A stretch of 64,000 bases of DNA from Streptomyces lincolnensis (GTDB lineage: Bacteria > Actinomycetota > Actinomycetes > Streptomycetales > Streptomycetaceae). Shown one piece after another: positions 49,148 to 57,827 of the stretch (positions within the stretch are counted from its first letter, which is position 1; every line of letters starts with the position of its first letter). The notes beneath the pieces were generated by a model. It made no database searches, had not been told where the DNA came from, and was given only the letters and a program-made list of their open reading frames with translations. Location of the stretch: NCBI RefSeq assembly GCF_001685355.1, contig NZ_CP016438.1, positions 3,286,001 through 3,350,000 on the forward strand, written 5' to 3'. Made by a program: the position numbers and the translations under genes.

Positions 49148-50263
49148 TCACCGAAGGGCCGGTTCCGTCCAGTGGGGGTCGGCCCAGCGGGTGGGATCGT
49201 CCGGGTCCGGGAGGCCGCGGCGGTACTCCGGGTCCTTCTGGAGCCGGAGCCGGACACTCTCGTGGAAGACCGCGTCCTCGGGCACGCCCCGCGAGCGCCG
49301 GCCCACAAGCAACCAGAGCGGGCCGTTGCGGTGGGGATCGGCCCCGGCGAAGTCCTTGGTCAGCGCCGTCGCCTCGGCGTAGGCCCCGTCGCGGAAGTCC
49401 AGGTCCCGGCACACGCCGTCGACGATCCACTTGAGGGGGATGGTGGACAGCAGCGGCTCACCCTGCTTGTGCTCGAAGGTGCCGCCGACGTCGGAGTGCA
49501 CCCCGGCGAACCAGACCTCCTCCAGCGTGTCCCGCACCGGACCGGTCCGGGGTCTGACCAGGTATTCGCGGTAGGGGCGGCGTCTCTCGTCGAGGGACAC
49601 GGCGTGCCGGATGCGGTACGCGTTGGGCAGGGACCTGGTGTAGGGCCAGCGCAGAGTGCCGAGGCGGAGGATGCCGGCCGCTTTCACGGTGTCCCAGAGC
49701 CCCATGTAGGCGACCGGCACGGCGAAGCGGGAGACCTGCCGGGAGTCGTTGAGCTTGATCTTCTGCCACAGCTCGTCCTGGCGGGTGTCCCGGCAGAAGG
49801 CACGCGAGAAGCGCGCGACCTCGTCCTGGCTGCGGTCGATGTCCTGGTTGAAGGCGTACTTCGCGACGGCGTAGGGGACGAGGTTCTCGGCCCCCGGACG
49901 CATCAGCCCCGGTTTGTTGAGCATCCCCACCAGGGCGCGGGCGGTGTAGGCGCCGCGGCTGAACCCGAAGACGTAGACCGCGTCGCCCGGTTCCCAGTGA
50001 CGCATCAGGTAGGTGTAGGCCTCGGCGAGGTTGGTCCTCAGGCCCGTGCCGAAGGCCAGTCCGGTCAGCCGGGAGAACCGGCGGCTCAGGGGCCCGCGTG
50101 CGATGGCCGCCGAGAGGGTGCCGACCCCGGGGTCGTAGTAGAGGAGCTGGCGCCCGGGGTTCTCCGTCGCCAGCATCCCGTACAGCTCGACCACGTTGGT
50201 GGGGTGGTGCGCGCCGACCTGGTTGCCGGTCCCGTCGAGGCAGATGACGATGTTGCGCGACAT
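49148..50263 (-). CDS. DUF2235 (Tle1-like) alpha/beta hydrolase
   Basis: 371 residues. DUF2235 hallmarks are NIVICLDGTGNQ at the N-terminus, YYDPGVGT, the nucleophile elbow YVFGFSRGAYTARALVG (Ser in G-F-S-R-G) and FAGVHSDVGGTF with the catalytic Asp-His area. The family includes Tle1 phospholipase effectors of type VI secretion, but Streptomyces has no such system and the protein has no export signal, so a housekeeping lipase or defence role is open. GTG/ATG start at 50263, 13 bases after the DUF6424 gene stop, shows the two form an operon. Confidence 0.85.
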   Translation of the reverse strand: MSRNIVICLDGTGNQVGAHHPTNVVELYGMLATENPGRQLLYYDPGVGTLSAAIARGPLSRRFSRLTGLAFGTGLRTNLAEAYTYLMRHWEPGDAVYVFGFSRGAYTARALVGMLNKPGLMRPGAENLVPYAVAKYAFNQDIDRSQDEVARFSRAFCRDTRQDELWQKIKLNDSRQVSRFAVPVAYMGLWDTVKAAGILRLGTLRWPYTRSLPNAYRIRHAVSLDERRRPYREYLVRPRTGPVRDTLEEVWFAGVHSDVGGTFEHKQGEPLLSTIPLKWIVDGVCRDLDFRDGAYAEATALTKDFAGADPHRNGPLWLLVGRRSRGVPEDAVFHESVRLRLQKDPEYRRGLPDPDDPTRWADPHWTEPALR

Positions 50264-50276
50264 GATCGCTCCCCGG

Positions 50277-51149
50277 TCAGCCGACGGGCGGGGTGGACGC
50301 GGTGCCCGCCCCGGGCGGTATCTGCTGCTCGAACGCCTCCAGCGCCATGGGGCTGTCGGGCGGGAGCACCGCCATCATCCGGCGCCGCTGCGCCTCCGCC
50401 ACGGCCTGCCCGGCCGGTGTGCCGTGCCGGGCGTGCACGATGCGCACCTGTCCGTCGCCGGAACCCCGCCGGCCCACCGGGGCGACGCCGGCATGGGTGC
50501 CGTCGGGCAGGGTCACCCACAGGTGGAAGTCGTCGTACTTGAAGAAGTCCGCGGACTTGGTCGGCCACGGGTAGTGGTGCTCACCGGCCGCCTTGGGCAG
50601 GACACCGGAGTGGTGGGGGCGGCTCAGGGGCACGCACGCGTTGAAGAGGGAGTCGGTCCACGCCTCGACGGTGTCGGCGTCCGTGACCGGGGTGCTCAGC
50701 AGGGTGCGGGCGCGCTGGTAGCCGAGGGCGTCCAGGGCCGCGAGCGTCATCGGGAAGGCGGCGACGAGATCGGCGGCCTCCCGGCGGAGCCGGTCCACCT
50801 TCACGGGGTCGGCGCAGAACTGCATGCTCCACTCGATGCCGACCCGGGCCCGGTACATGCGCCAGCCCGTCGACGTCCTGACCCAGAGACTGCCGCCGTG
50901 GTGCATCTCCCACGGGCCCGCCCCGTACGGCAGGTCACCGGCGCCGGCGCCGGCCTCCAGCAGGATCTTCTTCGCCACCTTCTTGGCCGCCCGGAAGTGC
51001 GAGGACTCGGAGCGCTCCCGGTGCTTGACGAGGCGGATCTTCCAGGGGTGGTTCCCGCCATGGGTGCCGCCCGGTTCGAGGACGACCTGTCCTCCGGCCC
51101 CTCCAGCCCCTGAGGCCCCCCTGTCTGCCACTGAATCCGCGTCGGGCAT
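50277..51149 (-). CDS. DUF6424-like protein
   Basis: 290 residues, soluble. Blocks I associate with DUF6424 are HPWKIRLVKHRERSESSHFRAAKK (two runs), YGAGPWEMHHGGSLWV, GIEWSMQFCADPVKVDRLR, FNACVPLSRPHHSGVLP, GEHHYPWPTKSADFFKYDD and APVGRRGSGDGQVRIVHARHG. No enzymatic motif is known. ATG 51149 has AAGGAGGC 5 bases upstream. It is transcribed just ahead of the DUF2235 hydrolase gene, suggesting linked function, for example an inhibitor or substrate-handling partner. Confidence 0.7.
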   Translation of the reverse strand: MPDADSVADRGASGAGGAGGQVVLEPGGTHGGNHPWKIRLVKHRERSESSHFRAAKKVAKKILLEAGAGAGDLPYGAGPWEMHHGGSLWVRTSTGWRMYRARVGIEWSMQFCADPVKVDRLRREAADLVAAFPMTLAALDALGYQRARTLLSTPVTDADTVEAWTDSLFNACVPLSRPHHSGVLPKAAGEHHYPWPTKSADFFKYDDFHLWVTLPDGTHAGVAPVGRRGSGDGQVRIVHARHGTPAGQAVAEAQRRRMMAVLPPDSPMALEAFEQQIPPGAGTASTPPVG

Positions 51150-51280
51150 GGCCGCCTCCTTCGCGCACGGCGGCCTCGTTCGCCCAGCGCGCCCGAGGGC
51201 CGCTGTCTCCATCGTGCGCCGCGGTTCTCACGGCGTCGACTTCTGTCACCGCGGTGGATCCCGAGCCGGGTTCCGAGCCG

Positions 51281-51316
51281 GGCCCCGCGACGGCCCGGCG
51301 TACGGCCCCGCGACGG
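51281..51316. repeat. Short 13-bp direct repeat next to the expansin stop
   Basis: GGCCCCGCGACGG at 51281-51293 and 51304-51316, period 23, ending immediately before the stop of the expansin-like gene. A second nearby pair (CGAGCCGGG, about 51261 and 51274) lies beside it. Confidence 0.6.
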
Positions 51317-52273
51317 TCAGTGCGCGGCGAACTGGACGCGCGTGGGCTGCACGACGTCCGGCTGTAGCGCGATGCCGTCGACCGTCAGTTGTTCTCCATA
51401 GATGTCGGTGACCCGGATCGAGCCACCGCACCCGGTCCCCTTCTCGGAGAGGAAGTAGTTGTACTCGGTGCGCGGCAGGGCGACCCAGCTCCCGCCCGAG
51501 TTCACCTCAAGGCGGGCCACGGGGTTGCGGTGGCCGAGCACCTGGAGGCCGCACCAGTGACGGCTGGAGCCGCTCTTGTAGCGGACCGATAGCGTGTCGG
51601 TCTTCTCGGGGCTCAGCAGGGTCCAGGTGATCGGGATCCGGCCGGCCACGGGGTCGGCTATCGCGGCGAACGCCTCGGCGCTGAGGTCGAGTTGGCCGGG
51701 CGCGCAGTCCCCCGGGCACTCGTTGGTGATCCGGACCGTGACGGACTCCCCGCTCGCCGTGCGGACGAGCACATGGGCCCCGCACGCCTTGGAGGTCTCG
51801 TAGTCGGTGGTGTTCATCGCCGCGGTCATCACGTCGTCGGTGGGGCCGAACAGACAGGCCCCGTCGCCGCTTCCGGCGTCGTAGAAGGTGGCGACCCCGC
51901 TGTAGGTGACCGCGGGGCGGATGCGTCCCGCCAGGGTCGCCGACCCGGCGGGCGGCCGCGGGGTGGGGGTCGCCGAGGGCCGCTTCGTGGCGGGGGTCGC
52001 GGGGGCCGACGGGGTGGCCGCGGCCGCCTTCCTGCTCGGGGGCGCCGAGGTGGGCGTCGGCTCCGGCTCCGGCTCGGTGGACGGCGGCCGCGTCACCTGG
52101 GCGCCCGCCACGGGGGCGGGGGCCGGGCGCTCGTCGGCGGCCTTGCGGTCGGGGCGCACGGCCACGGCCAGCGCCACGACCGCGGACACGACGAGCGCGA
52201 GGGCCGCCACGGAGACGACGACGAGAGCGGTACGCCGTTTACGGGCCGCACGGTGCTGAGATCTGGGCGCCAC
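51317..52273 (-). CDS. Expansin-like secreted protein (EXLX1 type)
   Basis: 318 residues. A basic N-terminus with one hydrophobic helix (about 16-38) is a signal anchor or uncleaved signal, followed by a Pro/Thr/Ala-rich spacer (about 45-110). The mature part has a six-stranded double-psi beta-barrel (YSGVATFYDAGSGDGACLFG, VRITNECPGDCAPGQLDLS with the Asp used by expansins) and a C-terminal Ig-like cellulose-binding domain (RLEVNSGGSWVALPRTEYNYF). Expansins loosen cellulose-wall networks without hydrolysis. GTG 52273 is the start. With the GH5 and PL7 genes it makes a polysaccharide-attacking set. Confidence 0.83.
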   Translation of the reverse strand: MAPRSQHRAARKRRTALVVVSVAALALVVSAVVALAVAVRPDRKAADERPAPAPVAGAQVTRPPSTEPEPEPTPTSAPPSRKAAAATPSAPATPATKRPSATPTPRPPAGSATLAGRIRPAVTYSGVATFYDAGSGDGACLFGPTDDVMTAAMNTTDYETSKACGAHVLVRTASGESVTVRITNECPGDCAPGQLDLSAEAFAAIADPVAGRIPITWTLLSPEKTDTLSVRYKSGSSRHWCGLQVLGHRNPVARLEVNSGGSWVALPRTEYNYFLSEKGTGCGGSIRVTDIYGEQLTVDGIALQPDVVQPTRVQFAAH

Positions 52274-52384
52274 GGGTGAGGTCCTTACGGGGTCGGGAGA
52301 TCCACCTCCCCTACAGTGGCCGCCGCGCGCCGAAAAGGTTGCCGGGTTCGTCGAAAAAGTTGCCGAGGCTCAACTCGTCGTTGC

Positions 52385-53155
52385 TCAGGAGTGGTTGACG
52401 TCGATGGCCGAGATGCGGACCTCGCCGAAGTTGCCGTCCGTGCAGGGGTCGGAGTTGCCGCAGTTGGCCTGCGTGTAGGCGCCCGCCTTGAAGTAGTTGG
52501 TGTCGCCGTCGTGGGAGATCGTGGTCTCCAGCCCGCCGTTGTAGTACGCCTTGATCTTCCCGTTCCGCGCCACGAACCTGGCCTCGAACTCGGTGCCCAG
52601 CTCGTAGTCGTCGGTGACGAGGTGGTGGTGACGGTCGTCGCCGTCGGTGATGTAGAGGCGGCTGCCTTCGAGCCGGAAGACGGTGACGTCGTCGTCCCCG
52701 CCGTGGACCTGGGCGCCGACCACCCACGGCCGTTCGGCGGGCAGTGCCGTGAAGGCCTCCCGGACCACGAGGGTGTGGGTGCCGTCCGTGGTGGACCAGG
52801 CGGCCTCGTCCTCGCCGCCGTCGGTCATCTCCCGCAGTTCGGCGCGCGGATAGCTGGAGCCGCCCGTCGTCACACCGTTGACGGCGGCCCGGAACCCGAC
52901 CGCGCCGCAGCCGTCCTCGGCGCGGAACCAGGGGGCGGCGGAGAAGCCGGCCAGCTCCGGCTGGGTGATCTCGGCGGGGTCCTCCTCCTCGCCGGTGGGC
53001 AGGGTCAGTTTCCAGTCGGTCAGGTCGAGGACCTCGGAGGGGTACGCGCACCGAGCGGCGGCCGGGCGCTCCGCGGCCTGGGCGGGCAGCGTGAGGACGA
53101 CCGTCGTAAGGGCCGCGGTGATGCCCACCGGCAAGCAGGTCCGCGTGCTGGGCAT
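52385..53155 (-). CDS. PL7 alginate lyase-type secreted protein
   Basis: 256 residues with a signal peptide ending near AQAAERP. The jelly-roll PL7 signature motifs are all seen: SYPRAELREM, VVGAQVHGGDD and YFKAGAYTQANC, supplying the catalytic Arg, Gln/His and Tyr. It should beta-eliminate alginate or a related polyuronate outside the cell; M or G preference is not decided here. Four or more cysteines suggest disulphides. ATG 53155 has GGAAAGGAAA upstream; the frame continues far past it antisense to the kinase gene, without being coding. Confidence 0.87.
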   Translation of the reverse strand: MPSTRTCLPVGITAALTTVVLTLPAQAAERPAAARCAYPSEVLDLTDWKLTLPTGEEEDPAEITQPELAGFSAAPWFRAEDGCGAVGFRAAVNGVTTGGSSYPRAELREMTDGGEDEAAWSTTDGTHTLVVREAFTALPAERPWVVGAQVHGGDDDVTVFRLEGSRLYITDGDDRHHHLVTDDYELGTEFEARFVARNGKIKAYYNGGLETTISHDGDTNYFKAGAYTQANCGNSDPCTDGNFGEVRISAIDVNHS

Positions 53156-53419
53156 GGCGGGGTTTCCTTTCCTTCGGGTGTTCGGTTCGGGTCCTTCGGT
53201 GTTCGGCTCGGGCCGACGCGTACCGTAAGCCCCGCCCTCGGGACCGGTCCCGAAGTCCCGTGCCCCGGACCGCCGTTCACCCCTTCCCCGCATGCGTGCG
53301 CCTGATGAAGGCTCTGGGTAGACACTGCGCACGGCAGGACCTACGCAGTAGGTTCGACCCAGCCGCGCACTCCTGGACCGGGGATGCGCGGAACGGACTC
53401 GACCGAGGGGGAAGAATCC

Positions 53420-55426
53420 GTGCGTTCCGGTGACCAGTTCGCCGACCGCTATGTCCTCAGGGAGGTCATCGGCGCGGGTCGGGGCGGTGACGTGTGGCTG
53501 GCCCACGACACGGTGGTCGGCCAGGACGTCGCGCTGAAACCGGAGGTGCCGGAGGGCGACCACGAGACCGCGGTGTCGAGGCTGTTGGGCGAGCCCCGCG
53601 CCATGGCCAAGTTCCGCGACCACCCCCACGTCGTGACCCTCCTCGACATCGTCACCGTGCCTCCCCGGGACGACCGGGCCGACGGGGACGACGGGGACGA
53701 CGGGGACGTCCGGGGCGACAAGGACGGCGGCCCCGCGCGGACGTACTGGTTCGTCATGGAGTACGTTCCCGGCGGCGGCCTGGACCGGCAGCCGACCGTC
53801 TCTCCGGTGCGGGCGGCCCGTATCGGTGCCGAACTCGCCGACGCGCTGGCCGCGTTGCACGAGGAGGGCATCGTCCACTGCGACGTCAAACCCGCCAACA
53901 TCGGCCTCACCCGGCGGGGTACGGCGAAGCTGCTGGACTTCGGTGCCGCCTACCGGGTCGGCGGCACGGACACCATCACGGTCAACGGCCCGTTCAGCTT
54001 CACTCCGGACTTCGCCGCGCCCGAGCTGGCCCGGGGCAATGTCCCCCGGCCCGCCTCGGACGTCTTCTGTCTGGCCGCCACCCTGCACGCCCTGGTCACC
54101 GGCGCGCCCCCGCGCGGCGGCGAACCCGGCGGGGCGGGGGCCCCGGGGCGGACGGGGGACGCCGAGGAGGACGCCGAGCGCCTGCGGCACTGGAGGGCCG
54201 AGCAGGGCGTCGTGGAGGTGGACGCCGACGCCGTGGGACCGCTGCACCCCGTGCTCACCGAGATGCTCCGGCGCGACCCGGGGCAACGTCCCGGCGCGGC
54301 CGAGGTCAAGCGCCGCCTGGAGGCCGTCGCCGGATCCGGCGTGGACTCCCTGGGACCCGGATCCGGCGCGGACGCCCCGGGCCCAGGTCCCGACACCGCC
54401 CGGGACCAGCCGGCCGGGCGGCGGCGGTGGCGCCGGCCGCTGGTCGCGACCGTCCTCGGCCTCAGCGCCGCCCTGGCCCTGGGGCTCGTCGTCGCCGACC
54501 AGGGCGACGACGGGAAAGCCTCCCCGCAGTCCGGGAGCGGGCTCGACAAGAACGCCTCGGACGGCGCATCGCGGGCCCTGATCGGCGATCCGCACACGGC
54601 CGACGTGTGCGAGCTGGCCGACCCCGCCGCCCTCGACCGGTTCGGAACCGCCGAACTCGACGTGGACTACGGCAACTTCGACCGCTGCGACATGCTGGTG
54701 CACGTCGACGACAAGACCCGTATCGACGTGTCGTTCCGGGTGCGCCGGGGCGCGCCGCCGGAGTCCTCGGAGCCGGCCACCACGGTCGGCAGGATCGGCA
54801 TCCGGGAGGAGGAGTCGGAGAGCGACGAGTGCCGGCTGCTGCTCGCCCCCGAAGGCGAGAGCGACGGCAGCCTGGTCGGGGTCCGCGTCAACATGGGCGA
54901 GGGGTCCGTGGCCGGCGGCACCGCGGTGCTGTGCGCGGTCGCCCAGCAGGCCGCCCGCAGCGCGGCCGAGGACCTCGACCGCGGTCCGCTGCCCCGCCGT
55001 TCCCCCGCCTACCCGCGCGCCTCACTGGCCTGGGCGAACGCCTGCGAACTCCTCGACGCCAAGGCCCTGTCCGTCGTTCCGGGCATCAAGGCCGATGTGC
55101 CGGAGGTCGGCGTCGCCGACTGGAGCTGCGAGTGGACGAGCGACGTGGACGACCTGGACACGGAGATCACCTTCTTCCGCGACCAGCCCCGCTCCGCGGA
55201 GAACGGCACCACCCGCACCCTCAGCGGATACCGCACCGTCGTGGAACCCGACGACGGCGACACCTGTACGGCCTTCGTCGAGTACCGCAGGTACAGCGGC
55301 CAGGACTCCGAGACGGCCGCCGAGATGGTCCGCCTCGACATCAGCGGCAGGCGCGCCCCGGACCGGCTCTGCGAGCTGGCCTCCGGCCTCGCGACCTCCT
55401 CCGCCGCGGCACTCCGCGCCCGCTGA
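53420..55426 (+). CDS. Membrane Ser/Thr protein kinase with extracellular sensor
   Basis: 668 residues. The kinase domain (about 5-300) has [17 protein letters not shown] with the Lys, [11 protein letters not shown] as the catalytic loop and LLDFGAAY. The catalytic-loop arginine is replaced by Cys (HCD), so activation-loop control is non-RD. One transmembrane helix (about 345-365, [19 protein letters not shown]) leads to an outer region with two related Cys-containing modules ([14 protein letters not shown] and [12 protein letters not shown]). The GTG at 53420 has GGGGGAAG five bases upstream and is preferred over ATG 53384. It is convergent with an FHA gene 7 bases away. Confidence 0.85.
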   Translation: MRSGDQFADRYVLREVIGAGRGGDVWLAHDTVVGQDVALKPEVPEGDHETAVSRLLGEPRAMAKFRDHPHVVTLLDIVTVPPRDDRADGDDGDDGDVRGDKDGGPARTYWFVMEYVPGGGLDRQPTVSPVRAARIGAELADALAALHEEGIVHCDVKPANIGLTRRGTAKLLDFGAAYRVGGTDTITVNGPFSFTPDFAAPELARGNVPRPASDVFCLAATLHALVTGAPPRGGEPGGAGAPGRTGDAEEDAERLRHWRAEQGVVEVDADAVGPLHPVLTEMLRRDPGQRPGAAEVKRRLEAVAGSGVDSLGPGSGADAPGPGPDTARDQPAGRRRWRRPLVATVLGLSAALALGLVVADQGDDGKASPQSGSGLDKNASDGASRALIGDPHTADVCELADPAALDRFGTAELDVDYGNFDRCDMLVHVDDKTRIDVSFRVRRGAPPESSEPATTVGRIGIREEESESDECRLLLAPEGESDGSLVGVRVNMGEGSVAGGTAVLCAVAQQAARSAAEDLDRGPLPRRSPAYPRASLAWANACELLDAKALSVVPGIKADVPEVGVADWSCEWTSDVDDLDTEITFFRDQPRSAENGTTRTLSGYRTVVEPDDGDTCTAFVEYRRYSGQDSETAAEMVRLDISGRRAPDRLCELASGLATSSAAALRAR

Positions 55427-55433
55427 CCGGGGC

Positions 55434-56210
55434 TCAGGGCCAGTCCGAGTCGTCCTCCATCAGCTCCAGGTCCGGCGGCACGAGCGTCGTGGACTCCACC
55501 AGTCCCTTGATCAGGTTGTGCAGCAGTCCGTTGTCCCCGGGGCGGCCCTGCGACTTGTCGTGCATCAGCGGGTACCGGAACCCGGTGCGGTCCAGCCGAC
55601 GGCGCACGGCCTCGACCCGGTACTCGATCCGGCGCTCGTTCCAGTGGCCGTCCGGACGGAGATAGGCCAGTTGCTTGGCGGCCGTGGCGTACGTCAGGGG
55701 CCGCGGGTCCTCCTCGTAGAGGAGATAGCGCTGGCCGAGGACGACCAGCAGCAGCCGTTCGTCGTCGTCGAGCGCCCAGGTCTCCGGCCGTACGGTCTCG
55801 GCGCGCCGCCGCGACACCGGGCCCTGGTCGTCATGGCCCGACACATACAGCTCGACCAGGTGTTCGCGGTAGCCGGAGCCCTTCACGAACAGCGGGGTGT
55901 AGCCGGTGTCGAGGGGGATCGGCTCTGTGGTCAGGTGCATCATCCGGCCGCGCGGCAGGCGCACGAGCTGCTGCCCGGTGTTGCGCAGCCACCACAGCCC
56001 CTGGCGGTACGTCAGCTCGCCGTGCCGCCGGCTCACCCGCAGGTCGTCCACGCCGACACCGAGGTCCACCTCCGGCTCGTCACCGCGTCCGAAGCAGAGG
56101 GTCAGGCCCGGCCGGGGCGGGGCGCTGAGCTCCCCGGTGACGGTGCGGGCGTGCAGGGTTCCCGGCGTGGCGGGCGCGACTCCACGCGCGAGGCTGGCGG
56201 AGAGGGACAT
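55434..56210 (-). CDS. FHA-domain protein
   Basis: 258 residues. N-terminal FHA fold: LTLCFGRGDEPEVDLGVGVDDLRVSRRHGELTYRQGLWWLRNTG in pieces, with the phosphothreonine-binding SRRH and NTG elements. The remaining half is a winged-helix-like and helical region (TYATAAKQLAYLRPDGHWNERRIEYRVEAVRRRL in two runs) ending acidic. The convergent membrane kinase is the obvious source of phospho-ligands. ATG 56210 follows GAGGAG by 7 bases. Three 24-bp tandem repeats sit in its upstream region. Confidence 0.82.
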   Translation of the reverse strand: MSLSASLARGVAPATPGTLHARTVTGELSAPPRPGLTLCFGRGDEPEVDLGVGVDDLRVSRRHGELTYRQGLWWLRNTGQQLVRLPRGRMMHLTTEPIPLDTGYTPLFVKGSGYREHLVELYVSGHDDQGPVSRRRAETVRPETWALDDDERLLLVVLGQRYLLYEEDPRPLTYATAAKQLAYLRPDGHWNERRIEYRVEAVRRRLDRTGFRYPLMHDKSQGRPGDNGLLHNLIKGLVESTTLVPPDLELMEDDSDWP

Positions 56211-56222
56211 CGCTGATCTCCT

Positions 56223-56295
56223 CGGTTCACGGGTCTTCCGGCACGTCGGTTCAGGGGTCTTCCGGCACGTCGGTTCGTGGGTCTCCGGCACGCGT
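56223..56295. repeat. Three-copy 24-bp tandem repeat upstream of the FHA gene
   Basis: Units 56223-56246, 56247-56270 and a variant from 56271 share CGGTTC..GGGTCTTCCGGCACGT. They lie within 90 bases upstream of the FHA gene start, in its leader or promoter. Copy 1 and 2 differ at one base. Confidence 0.75.
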
Positions 56296-56420
56296 ACGAC
56301 GTATCCGCACCAGTGTGCGCACCCGCTCCGGGACCCCTCCCCACAACGGGCCGGTATAAAAAGGGCTGCCCCGACGAGGGGGTCGACGGCACTCACGGGT
56401 GGACGAGTTGAGGGGGACCG

Positions 56421-56885
56421 ATGGGCGGGAGCAGGAGTCGGGTCGGCGTCGTCGTGACGCTGGCCCTGATGGCGGCACTCACCGGCTGCGGCGCGAGCGG
56501 CGGCCGGGACGACGGCGCCGTGGAGGGGGCGGAGTCGTCGTCCACGAGCGCGCCGGCAGAGACACGGCAGCCGCCCTCCCTCTCCCCCACGCCCACGCCC
56601 TCGCGCGAGGCGGCCGACGGCACCGATGTCGGCGCCTGCTTCGACGGCAGCTGCGAGATCGCCGTGTCGAAGCCGACGCGCGTCAAGGTCGACAGCCGCT
56701 TCCGCGTCCCCAACCTCCGGGTCACGAAGATCACGGCCGACACGGTCGTCGTCGAGTCCTCGGGTCCCGGCACCTTCCTGCGCACCTCCCTCGCCGAGGG
56801 CGGCACCGGGATCCAGAACGGCATCGGTTTCCGTCTGAAGTCCCTGGAGAACGGCACGGCGGTGCTGGAGTTCTTCGCCGACTGA
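56421..56885 (+). CDS. Small lipoprotein
   Basis: 154 residues. A short basic N-terminus, hydrophobic core and lipobox LTGC (Cys at about 23) mark a diacylglyceryl lipoprotein. A Ser/Thr/Pro-rich spacer follows, then a compact beta-rich domain from about 70 (CFDGSCEIAVSKPTRVKVDSR in two runs, then VTKITADTVVVESSG, IGFRLKSLENGTAVLEFF). The two cysteines in CFDGSC may pair. It resembles other small Streptomyces lipoproteins of unknown role; no partner is evident. Confidence 0.8.
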   Translation: MGGSRSRVGVVVTLALMAALTGCGASGGRDDGAVEGAESSSTSAPAETRQPPSLSPTPTPSREAADGTDVGACFDGSCEIAVSKPTRVKVDSRFRVPNLRVTKITADTVVVESSGPGTFLRTSLAEGGTGIQNGIGFRLKSLENGTAVLEFFAD

Positions 56886-56912
56886 GCGTGGGCCGACGTC
56901 CCGGGCACGGGC

Positions 56913-57220
56913 TCAGGCGCGCGGCGGCCGGGCGGCGCGGGGACGCATGACGAGCGCGGCGACGTGGTAAGTGCACGGCGTGGCACCGGTGTTGGCGTAT
57001 CCGTGGGTGACGTCCGCGGCGAGTACACCGAGTCGCCCGCGTCGCAGCCCGGCGGCAGTGTGGTGCGGATCCACTCGAAGTGCACGCCGGGCACCACCGA
57101 GGTCAGGACGGTGCGCCGCCGGCCGCCCGGCTCGTCGACGCTGTCCTGCTCGGCGGCGCGCCGCACGACGACGGTGGGCGCCTTCTGGCCGCGCTCGACC
57201 GACGACAGCATGCTCACACT
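56913..57220 (-). pseudogene. Decayed XRE-cupin regulator
   Basis: On the minus strand, MLSSVERGQKAPTVVV (end of an XRE helix-turn-helix) runs directly into RRAAEQDSVDEPGGRRRTVL and FEWIRTTLPPGCDAG (start of a cupin), then DSVY from the end of the cupin, then a one-frame shift before LAADVTHGYANTGATPCTYH and VAALVMRPRAARPPRA with a stop at 56913-56915. Compared with intact XRE-cupin regulators, the first part of the HTH, the HTH-cupin link and the cupin core are deleted, and the frame is broken once. The intact acetyltransferase gene and a probable operator lie on the other side, as is common for this regulator type. In 56886-57286 I see no other gene. Confidence 0.8.
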
Positions 57221-57252
57221 CGAGCGCTCTGTCTCTCTGGCCCTGTTTCGCT

Positions 57253-57278
57253 GTTTCTCTATTTCTCTATAGTGAAAC
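57253..57278. promoter_or_regulatory. Operator-like inverted repeat between decayed regulator and GNAT gene
   Basis: GTTTCTCTAT-6 bp-ATAGTGAAAC, 10-bp arms with one mismatch, in an AT-rich island 8 bases before the GNAT start. XRE-cupin regulators usually control the adjacent acetyltransferase, so this is likely the former regulator's site. Confidence 0.55.
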
Positions 57279-57286
57279 TCGCTGCT

Positions 57287-57814
57287 ATGAGAAATGAGCA
57301 TCCCGTGACAGCACCCGGGGCGGTCGTCCGCCCGGCGACCCCCGCCGATCTCAAGGCCGTGGCCGAGATCTTCACGCACTACGTCCTCCACACCGTGGCC
57401 ACCTTCGAGGAGACCCCGCCGACGGTCGCCGACTGGGAGCGCCGGCTGGCCGACCTCACCGGCCGGGGGCTGCCGTTCCTCGTCGCCGAGTCGGAGGGCA
57501 CGGTGGTCGGCTTCGCGTACGCGGCGCCCTGGCGCCCCAAACCGGCGTACCGGTACACGGTGGAGGACACGATCTACCTGGCGCCCGAGGCCACCGGCCG
57601 GGGCCTGGGCGCCGCCCTGCTCGGCGCGCTCGTCACCGAGTCCGCCCGGGCCGGGGCCCGGCAGATGATCGCCGTCGTCGCGGACACCGGCAGCGACGCC
57701 TCCCGCGCCCTGCACCGCCGCTTCGGCTTCACCGACGCCGGCCTCCTGACCGAGGTCGGCCACAAGCACGGCCGTCGGATCAGCACGTATCTGCTCCAAC
57801 GGAGCCTGGGGTAG
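57287..57814 (+). CDS. GNAT acetyltransferase, phosphinothricin-acetyltransferase-like
   Basis: 175 residues with the GNAT fold: VRPATPADLKAVAEIFTHYV, AWRPKPAYRYTVEDTIYLAP in a form typical of the phosphinothricin/L-methionine sulfoximine acetyltransferase group, the acetyl-CoA loop EATGRGLGAALLGAL and the C-terminal ALHRRFGFTDAGLLTEVG. It would acetylate a small amine. ATG 57287 is chosen; GTG 57305 is also in frame and neither has a strong ribosome site. It lies beside the decayed XRE-cupin gene and its operator-like repeat. Convergent with the next gene, 13 bases apart. Confidence 0.82.
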   Translation: MRNEHPVTAPGAVVRPATPADLKAVAEIFTHYVLHTVATFEETPPTVADWERRLADLTGRGLPFLVAESEGTVVGFAYAAPWRPKPAYRYTVEDTIYLAPEATGRGLGAALLGALVTESARAGARQMIAVVADTGSDASRALHRRFGFTDAGLLTEVGHKHGRRISTYLLQRSLG

Positions 57815-57827
57815 GCCCCGGAGCTTC

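Noticed and set aside
49148..50263. Type VI secretion effector
   Set aside because: DUF2235 is shared with Tle1, but no secretion genes, VgrG or PAAR are in the window and the host group lacks the system.
52385..54703. A long minus-strand frame beyond the PL7 gene
   Set aside because: The signal peptide and ATG at 53155 fix the gene; the remainder is antisense to the kinase gene.
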